DNA from: Isoetes taiwanensis
Taxonomy: Eukaryota > Streptophyta > Lycopodiopsida > Isoetales > Isoetaceae
NCBI GenBank assembly: GCA_021234155.1
Contig: JAJEKV010000058.1
Location: forward strand, 7,066,992 to 7,130,991
Direction of reading: 5' to 3'
Length of the DNA: 64,000 nucleotides
Shown here piece by piece: positions 57,291-64,000 of this stretch; positions within the stretch are counted from its first letter, which is position 1, and every line of letters begins with the position of its first letter. The notes below the pieces were generated by a model, which ran no database searches, was not told the origin of the DNA, and was given only the letters and a program-made list of their open reading frames with translations. The position numbers and the translations under genes are program-made.

Positions 57291-57918
57291 TCAGTCTTCT
57301 TCTTCAAGTAGGCCAACTGTGGCCTCTATGTCAGTGCTATCTAGATCTTCCAAGTCTTCATGCTCAAACAAAACATTAGTGAGATAAGAACTAGGATCTT
57401 TAAATTTATGAGTTACCTGGATGTCTATATCATAATTCTGCACTTTGCAAGCCCACATGCATAGTTTGGCTTTCTGTGGTTTCTTTGCAAAGAGCAGGGG
57501 CAGTGGATTTTGCTTCATGAACACTTGAGTTTTGCTGTTTTGGATCAGGTGTCCCTGTTTGTCAAACAAAAACATCAGAGCTGCTGCACTTTTCTCAAGT
57601 CTGGCATATCTCATTTCAGTATCAGACCAAATCTTGCTGGAAAAGGTCACAATGTTGTTGCATCAAAGCAAGGCCTATAGCCTTCTTGGTCACATTTAGA
57701 TAGGCTTGAAATGGTTCAGACAAGTTTGGTGGTTTGAGCAAGGTTGATTTGCAGATGGCTTTAATGATTGCCTCAAAGGAAGTTTGGCAGGCTTCTGTCC
57801 ATTCTACAGGTATGAACTTACTCTCCTTATTTGAGAACTTTCCTCCCTTGGTCAAGCTTGTGATAGGATAGACTGTATGAGAGAAGTGTGGCATGTACAT
57901 CCTTAAGAAACTTGTCAT
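57291..57918 (-). pseudogene. Gypsy RNase H domain (after RT)
   Basis: The first frame (57918-57622) has the RT connection FLRMYMPHFSHTVYPITSLT and VEWTEACQTSFEAII. A frameshift near 57640 leads to FSSKIWSDTEMRYARLEKSA and the later CKVQNYDIDIQVTHKFKDPS. This is the standard gypsy-type RNase H that removes the RNA template. Together with the separate domain at 58880-59280 the element carries two RNase H domains. Confidence 0.8.
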
Positions 57919-58005
57919 GCCTAGAAAGCTCTTGACTTGCTTGATGGTTTTGGGTGGTGTTAAGTTCCTGAGGGCTTGAATCTTGCTTTCTGCTACCTGG
58001 ATCCC

Positions 58006-58782
58006 CTAATCTGAGACTTCATGCCCAAGCAAATCTCCTTTGGAACAGAAGAAGATGCATTTTCTTGCGTTTAAGCTTACTCCTCCTTTCTTGCACAGAG
58101 AACAGAGTTGTGTGAGGTATGTCATGTGATCTTTTAGCGTAGAATTGACACAAAGATCATCTAAGAAAACTCTGAACAAACTGGGAGCCATATCCTTGAA
58201 AATGGTGTCCATTGCCCTTTGAAATGTGGCAGATGCATTCATAAGTCCAAAGGGCATTCTCTTCATGGCAAAAGTTCCCCAAGGTGTGACAAAGGATGTT
58301 TTGGCTTGGTCTTCTTCCTTGATACTGATCTGGTTAAAACCCGAGAAGCCATCCAAGAATGAATAAACCTCCTTCTTTGCAACTGCCTGCAATACTTCCT
58401 CAAGAAAAGGCAAAGGATAATAGTCTTTTATTGTTGCTTTGTTTAAATCCCTATAATCAATGCGTATCCTAATGGTTTTGTTCTTCTTTTCAACAGGCAC
58501 AATGCAAGACAACCAATCAGGATAAATGATTTCTTTTATGACTCCATCATCCTTCATTTTGAAAAGTTCTTCCCTAATAAGATCTAATAAAGAAGTGTTA
58601 ATTCTCCTAAGCTTTTGCATAACTGGTTTTGATTTTTCTTTTATCTCAATCTCAAATTCACAAACATTCTTATCTATTCCTAACAATTCCTTGTAATCCC
58701 AAACAAAAACATCATTCCAAGTATCAAAGAAGCTTACAAATGCTTCCCTTTCTTCTTCTTTGAACATGTCTCCTACATACAA
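58006..58782 (-). pseudogene. Gypsy reverse transcriptase
   Basis: A 258-codon frame with VCEFEIEIKEKSKPVMQKLR, RIRIDYRDLNKATIKDYYPL, YSFLDGFSGFNQI, FVTPWGTFAMKRMPFGLMNA and the catalytic box VFLDDLCV (DD intact). A TAG at 58006-58008 stops the frame, which resumes downstream in phase (GIQVAESKIQALRNLTPP). Confidence 0.92.
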
Positions 58783-58879
58783 GACCCTATCTTCACCTTG
58801 ACTTCCCTTACCTCCTTTTCAGAGCTTGCATTGATTACCAAGATAGGATAGAGTTGTTGAAGTTCCTCATCCTCCAGAT

Positions 58880-59280
58880 CTTCCTCCTTGATGGCTCCTT
58901 CAGCTAGATGCTCCAAGAGCACATCTCTGCATAGGGAAGCTGCCTCAGAGTTTAGTTCTCTTGGTATGTGCTGCAGTTTCTATTCCTCCAATGCCTGATC
59001 CTTGAGTTTTATCATCTCCTCATGCTTTGCCTGGTATTGTCCTTCATTTTGCCTGCATATGAGTTGAGAATCTCCAAAGACAACAAGGTTACTCACACCT
59101 AGATGGTTAGCTTCTTGAAGTCCTGCAATCAGTGCCTTGTATTCTGCCATATTTGAAGTTAGATTCTGATAGATTCTTCCTACCTTGGCTAACAATCTGT
59201 TATCTTTGTCTTTTAGGATTGCAGCACACGAAGCTATACTTAATTTCTTTGACACACCCCCATCAAATCACATGTAAGCA
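58880..59280 (-). pseudogene. Archaeal-type RNase H upstream of reverse transcriptase
   Basis: From about 59270 on the minus strand: FDGGVSKKLSIASCAAIL (first catalytic Asp, preceded by a TGA where Trp is expected), TSNMAEYKALIAGLQEANHL (Glu), LVVFGDSQLICRQ (second Asp), YQAKHEEM and then LQHIPRELNSEAASL, where the fourth catalytic Asp is Ala. A stop at 58980 splits it. This is the extra aRNH of plant Tat elements, but there it normally follows the gypsy RNase H. Here it lies between protease and RT, in the same orientation and with short linkers. Confidence 0.85.
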
Positions 59281-59407
59281 CTCATTACCTTTTGCATACC
59301 TTTGTGCACTTCCAAGGGCAGGTTCTCCTTCTAAAAACTTCCTTGTGAGCTCCAAGCTGTGTTTTCTTCTCTGATTTTGACAAGCTACTCTCCAATTTGC
59401 CTGGGAA

Positions 59408-59984
59408 TCAGCATCTCCTCTTGAATAAAGTGGTAGGATTCATATCACCAAGTTTGTTAAAAAGTGTAACAGTTCTTTTTCCATCTAAGATGGTACATTC
59501 TCCCTTTGACAAAACTGGTCTTGCATGCACGGTTGATAGCCATCTTCTTCCCAAGAATAAGTCATAAATTTCTGACTTTTCATTAGCTCCCTCAAATGCC
59601 ACCACAACAAAATTTGCAGCTACTTTGATTCCTTCAATATCGAGTTGTTACATCATTCACCATGCCTAAAGGATTGATTCTTGAGTTTGAGAAGGATTTT
59701 AAGATCATAATGGCCTTTTTGTCTACTTCCAAACCACTAAGTTTCATGATATGATGTGGCATGACATTCAAAGGTGATCCTCCATCTAATAATACTTTGT
59801 TTAGGACCCTGTTACCAACTTTTGCAGTGCAGGTGAAGGCACCAGGATCATACTCTTCTTGTTTTAGCATTTGCTCAGCTATATGGTTGGTAAAGACAAC
59901 TTGCTCTTCTCTGGTGAGGTTTACTTGTTCTTCCTTAGACATATCCACAACTTTTTCTCTATAAGAAGGAGCAATTTTGAACAA
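59408..59984 (-). pseudogene. Gypsy aspartic protease
   Basis: Frame 59984-59634 has FTCTAKVGNRVLNKVLLDGG followed by SPLNVMPHHIMKLSGLEV. This is the DGGS variant of the protease active site common in plant gypsy elements. After a frameshift, 59605-59408 continues with VAFEGANEKSEIYDLFLGRR and WLSTVHA. The enzyme cleaves the Gag-Pol polyprotein. Its separation from RT by the aRNH is unusual. Confidence 0.85.
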
Positions 59985-60217
59985 AGTCAGTAGATCTACA
60001 CTAACTTTGGCATTTTTGAGCAGGTATTCAAATTCATCACTGCCCTTTTCAGAAATTTTTGATAGGGAGGAGGGGGTACAACCTGATTCTCGACTTGTTT
60101 TTGTTTTTTAATGTCTGGTTCATGAAGCTCAATCTCTGCCTCCTTGCCTTTGGCGTTGAGGGCTCCTCTTGTGTGCACAGCCATGATTTCTTCTTCTCTT
60201 TCAAAGCTTTAAGCTCC

Positions 60218-60676
60218 CTAGTACAGTGAACAACTTTCTTCTTGCAAGAATCTGATGGAGGAAGAAACCTCAGGTCTTGAAAAATATCTTTCTTCCTGCA
60301 AAAACTTAACAGAAGCACTTGGCTCACTAGCCTTAGATTTTTCTTGCCTAGCAAAATATTCTTTGACACTATATTTATCTTCATAGTGTCCTATAGCTTT
60401 GCAGAAAGCACAAAGGGGACACTCTTTACCATAGTACCCCTTCTTACCACATTTTAGACACGTCCTATACCAGCAATAGTCTGAATAATGGGTGTTTCTG
60501 GTGCAATGAGTACAAGCTGGATAAACTCTCCTCTCTGGTTGGCTGGCCTTCATTTTCATGAGTTGTTTAGTGACCTCAGCCAAGGCCTCAGTGACGTTGA
60601 GATCTGATCTCATGTCTGACTCAGAGCAGTCTGCATCATCAGTCTTAGGCTTCTTTTTTTTCTTTTTGGATGGCAT
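60218..60676 (-). pseudogene. Gag C-terminal part with three tandem zinc knuckles
   Basis: CTHCTRNTHYSDYC is a complete CX2CX4HX4C knuckle. CLKCGKKGYYGKEC follows (His replaced by Tyr), then CAFCKAIGHYEDKY (last Cys replaced by Tyr). Knuckles bind viral-type RNA in Gag. Most plant gypsy Gags have one or two; three close copies suggest duplication, with the second and third now inactive. A Lys-rich run starts the frame. Confidence 0.8.
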
Positions 60677-61453
60677 AGACAGGTATCAGAGCAGAGCCTA
60701 TGTATTCTTGGTCATAATCAGGGAAAAAAGGATCATTGGAAGCCTGCAAGTCATCAGGAAGGTAGGCTAGCATTTCAGAGGCTTCAATGGATCTTGTAAA
60801 AGCCTTATTTATGGTGTCAAAACCTTCTTGCTTGTGCAGCTTCAGCATTTTTCTGTAAACTCGAGGTCTGCTGCTTAATCCCCTTATAAAAGAAGCAACC
60901 AAATGCAAGGTATGGTTAGGCACCTTGTGCACTTGGCGCTTGGTGAGATAGCAATTAAACCTTTCAACATATTGGTGAATTGTTTCACCATTTTTTATAT
61001 GAAAGTTCTGCAGTTCAAAGACCAAATCTTGAGGTTCAAGAAGTCTACCAAACCTGGCTAAGAACTTCTTGACAATCTCCTCCTAGGTGTACTAATCACA
61101 TATTCTAACCAAGCTCTAACCTCTTCATTCTTAAAGCATTTCTTGAATTCAGCAAATTTACCTCACTTTTTGTAGCCATACTCTTAGTAGTATTCTTCAA
61201 AGGTTCTTAGAAAGTTATTGGCATTGATGCTTGGGTCAAACGTAGGAATAGGAGTAGGAATATTGAGTTCAAAAAATGTGCAAGGCATGCTTGAACCATT
61301 TGGTAGGGTAACATGTGGTATTGAAGATGGCTCAGGGTTTTCTGGTCGCTCAGCATGTTCAGTAGCATCAGTAAATCTCCTAGGAGCCATGAGTTCCAAG
61401 ATCCAAGTAAGATCTCGGTAGAACCTCCAAGATGTTGAAGGTATTTCTGGCAA
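60645..61453 (-). pseudogene. Gag N-terminal part
   Basis: Frame 61453-61184 contains MAPRRFTDATEHAERPENPE and FDPSINANNFLRTFEEYY. Frame 61025-60645 has FHIKNGETIHQYVERFNCYL, LVASFIRGLSSRPRVYRKML and AYLPDD. The second stretch is the retrotransposon gag domain (UBN2/Retrotrans_gag type). A frame break near 61050-61180 separates the two. The Met codon of MAPRRF (about 61390) is a plausible gag start. Confidence 0.75.
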
Positions 61454-63180
61454 ACCTTCAACCTCAGTGGTTAAGAACCTCCAGGTTGCTTAAGGCAACC
61501 AATTTGTGGCTAACTTCCTGCACAAATCAACTCAAATTTGCTTGTGAACAAGCTATCCCTAAACAAGAAAAAACTGTTTACAAAATTTTGATTGCCAAAT
61601 GAGATGGGAAGATTATTTTTTGATATGAACACTTTGCAATAGATCCTCAGAAGTTTCTAGAAGATTCCTGCATAGGTCAAAGGCAAATGGTTAACCAAAA
61701 CTAGGTGAAAACACGCCTTCTGACTAGGTCAATTTTTGGTCAATGGAACTGGCAGAAAGCTGAAATTTGCAGATGAGAGAGTGGGAAGAATTTTTTGGAC
61801 TTTCTTTTTATGACACACTCTGACAACTCTGTAGGACATGTGCATCAGGTCAGAATAACAAAAAGATTGCTACTATGTGCTAAGATGTAATTTTCTTGCA
61901 GGTTTTTATAACAGTCTGTAACAGAGTTAAGAGATGAGTTTTTGAAGCAATGCTTAACACAATTTTTTGACTTTAATGACACAGGAAAATTCACAGGAAT
62001 TTGGCACAGGAAAATTCACAAAAGGTAGGAATCAAAGGTAATATATGACTTCAAAAGATAATATAAGACTTTATTGCATCAGATCTTCAAGAAATCTGAC
62101 ACAAGGAGGCAATGCAGGACAAACAAAGGTCATTCCTTAAGTAGGGTGTTGGATCTGATCACTTAAGGCGCTGTGGTGCTCAAAAAATCCCTGAAGCTTG
62201 ACTGTTCTTTTAAACCTGACAATTTCTGGTCGGTTCTTGGTAAAACAGGGTCAGATCTGGCTTCTTCTGCCTGCTAGACCTGTAGAATATTAGTTGAGGT
62301 GTTGTAGCCATGATTGCTACACTGGTACTGTAGAAATTGATGTCCCCTTTTCGAATAAACCCCCTGTGTGGCTCGATTCTTATCTCTGACAGCATCAAAT
62401 GGAGTTTTAACTGTTCTCAGCAAGGTTCTTGGCATGAAAAAGGTCAAATCGGGCCGGTTTGGCCATGATTTGCCTGTTAGTTAGGCTAGAATTTCGGATC
62501 TTGGCATGAATTTTTTAGGGTTCTTGAAAAAACAAGAATGAATATCCCACAGGCTTGCAGAAAAAAGGAGGCTCGGCGGATGGTCCAAAAAATGATGTGG
62601 ATTGGGGGTGGGGGGTGGGGGCGCAATAAAAACCATTTTTTTGCATAAGTGAAATGTGGCACGAACCCCAAGGGCTAGATGTGGTCAAAATGAGAAATTT
62701 TGACCACCTTTTTGTATATTTTTTTGTGGGCCTTCAGGTGGAAAAATCAAAATTTGAAAATAGCCAATTTTATTTTTTGGCCTATTTTCCATGGTGTAAA
62801 AGATGATGTGGCATGAGGGTGATGACTTGGCAATGGTGATGATGTGGCATGGTGATGTGGAGGGTGAGGTGTCAAAGAAAGTTTCCCTAGGTCAAATCTT
62901 GATGAGGTGGAAAAAAGTGTGAATGACACGTGTGAGGTAACTTGGTGATGATGTGGATGAAGTGTGATGATAGGATGGTGAGGTGGCAATAAATTTAGAC
63001 CGTTTAAAAAAGAAATTGATCATACCACACGTGGCATAAATTTAGACCATTTAAAAAAGAAATTGAACAGGCACATAAAATGTACCCTTTCATTTTAACA
63101 TGGCATATGCGTTTCGATTTGCAAAAGCAAGTTTGGATGGGCGAGACTCCATTTCTTGGCATTGGGCGGTGTTGTGGAAA
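61454..63180. other. Presumed leader/5' LTR side of the gypsy element, boundaries unclear
   Basis: Minus-strand upstream of gag. AATAAA occurs on the minus strand near 62075 and a G-rich run near 62607-62625. No pair of LTRs can be matched by eye. A 29-bp near-exact repeat (AAATTTAGACC..TTTAAAAAAG) lies at 62991-63019 and 63038-63066. Confidence 0.35.
62991..63066. repeat. Two-copy tandem repeat (29 bp, one mismatch)
   Basis: Copies at 62991-63019 and 63038-63066, each preceded by GTGGCA(A)T. Possibly inside the former LTR. Confidence 0.75.
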
Positions 63181-63182
63181 CA

Positions 63183-63340
63183 TTTTTGGGTTGCCCCTAA
63201 GGGGTCAAGCCCTCGTTGAGGTGGGTTTGTAGCATATTTTAGGTATATGCCAGTATATACCTAGAACATACCAATGACTGCTCCAAACCCGTCATAGCCT
63301 GTAAAATGGCGGTTGCCCCTGTTGCTGGAGAGGCACTGTG
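63183..63340 (-). repeat. Dispersed repeat, copy 2 (partner at 25030-25185)
   Basis: Reverse complement shares TTTACAGG, GTTTGGAGCAGTCA, the hairpin AGGTATATactggcATATACCT, CTACAAACCCAC-like and TTAGGGGCAACCCAAAAAT with 25030-25185. The hairpin arms co-vary between copies (GGTATA/TATACC versus GGGTATA/TATACCC), consistent with selection or origin as a stem. Confidence 0.65.
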
Positions 63341-64000
63341 GAAACCGTGCATGCAACACCTTGTTTTCATAGCCGATTCTGCCGACTCTGCTACAGGTGC
63401 AATGCGGGTGGATCCAAGCTTCTCATGGTGGATCAAAGTAAGTTCTTCACTTTATATTTCTATAAAATGCGAGCTCCATACCTCAGAAATAAAACCTTAG
63501 GAACTGCACAATACTGTGCTGCCGCAATTGAGACGTAATTGAAGCAGCCATCTCAACCCGACACCTAAAAAAGACAGCAAGCTGAAGCTAGGTCGAATTG
63601 ATCTAATACGAGGGAAGCAATGCAGGCCTTGCATTTTTTGTCCTTCTAGGCCTGTCGCCATGTTATCTGTAGGTTATGTAGGAGTAGTATTGCTTCATGG
63701 TGGTTGCTGAACATGCATTGCCATCCAGAATGAATTTGCCATGCAGGTTAAATATTGCATGTTGCATAGATCTGCCACGGATCCAGGTTAAAGGCATAGA
63801 TTATCATCTATCCTAGACGATTACATTTGAGAATAGTTTATCTCATAATTTACTGCCTGCATCTTGTACAACCCCCCCACCTGACCTGGCACGGATCCAG
63901 ACCATACAATCTGCAAATCAAGGGCTGATGTAATGCCATGTCAGAGGGGGCTGCAAAACGAAGACTACCCGGGTTGAAGACTTTCATGTTTAATATTTCA
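63341..64000. other. No recognisable feature
   Basis: Plus frames at 63306-63538 overlap and have no motif. GATCTGCCACGGATCCAG-like words occur near 63770 and 63889. Nothing further can be supported. Confidence 0.35.

Larger units (their letters stand above)
56085..61453 (-). mobile_element. Ty3/gypsy (Tat-like) retrotransposon, coding region, decayed
   Basis: Domain order on the minus strand is gag (61453-60645), zinc knuckles (60560-60330), protease (59984-59408), an archaeal-type RNase H (about 59280-58880), reverse transcriptase (58782-58006), gypsy RNase H (57918-57291) and integrase (57176-56085). There is no chromodomain. Stops at 58006 and 57291 are single in-frame changes; at least four frameshifts interrupt the rest. 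LTRs, PBS and polypurine tract were not found with confidence, so the limits given are those of the coding part. The element is antisense to nothing recognisable and cannot be active. Confidence 0.9.

Noticed and set aside
60670-60690. A second PBS (GGTATCAGAGC) on the plus strand
   Set aside because: It lies inside the minus-strand gag coding region, in the wrong orientation for that element, with no LTR end beside it. Coincidental match.
54900-63180. LTR pair around the gypsy coding region
   Set aside because: Both flanks contain similar GTG/ATG-rich words, but I could not align a common stretch; calling LTRs would be guesswork.

Overview
The window is nuclear DNA of a land plant, probably a fern. 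Supporting evidence: an intact plastid-type starch synthase I gene with a transit peptide, PPR and COI1-like gene remnants, Tat-like Ty3/gypsy and zf-RVT LINE elements, and Helitron termini ending in CTAG. Plant is well supported. Fern is an inference from the style of the repeats and cannot be proven here. No rRNA, organellar gene or bacterial-style operon is visible.

Two genes look intact, both on the minus strand. The first is starch synthase I (37183-41281): 15 exons, all introns GT-AG, one frame throughout, 595 aa. The second is a small two-exon gene for a 63-aa secreted or GPI-anchored peptide resembling the AG-peptides (26027-26305), with a good TATA box at 26431-26441. The other recognisable host coding sequence is broken: a SWIM zinc-finger gene (9440-10209), a coiled-coil ORF pair (12679-13454), a TM9SF fragment (18081-18560), a COI1-like fragment (21105-21690), a PPR fragment (22500-22700), and a PPR gene (47080-52060) split by an antisense LINE.

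Layout. 1-9.4 kb: gene-poor, with a hairpin minisatellite (2345-2880), exact tandem duplications, an inverted repeat, a MITE copy and a cluster of GC-rich repeat units. 9.4-14.6 kb: SWIM remnant, a 570-bp polypurine tract ending at a Helitron terminus, a hairpin tandem repeat and the coiled-coil ORFs. 14.6-22.7 kb: truncated LINE, two more MITE copies, a fold-back element and the TM9SF, COI1 and PPR fragments. 22.8-27.8 kb: two copies of an unusual two-module composite element on either side of the AG-peptide-like gene. 29.9-33.3 kb: a local repeat containing a LINE with a 16-bp target-site duplication and poly(A). 34.5-36.8 kb: a decayed Helitron helicase. 37.2-41.3 kb: SS1. 42.4-44.0 kb: an LTR with PBS but no coding body. 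47-53 kb: the PPR pseudogene with two LINE insertions. 54.1 kb: a third Helitron terminus. 56.1-61.5 kb: a Ty3/gypsy element with an additional archaeal-type RNase H between protease and reverse transcriptase.

The genes do not form a pathway. The window is a repeat-rich stretch in which mobile elements have inserted into one another and into dying gene fragments around two functional genes. The observations most worth following are the composite element, the RNase H position in the gypsy element, the perfect-arm MITE family and the cruciform module shared by several repeats.
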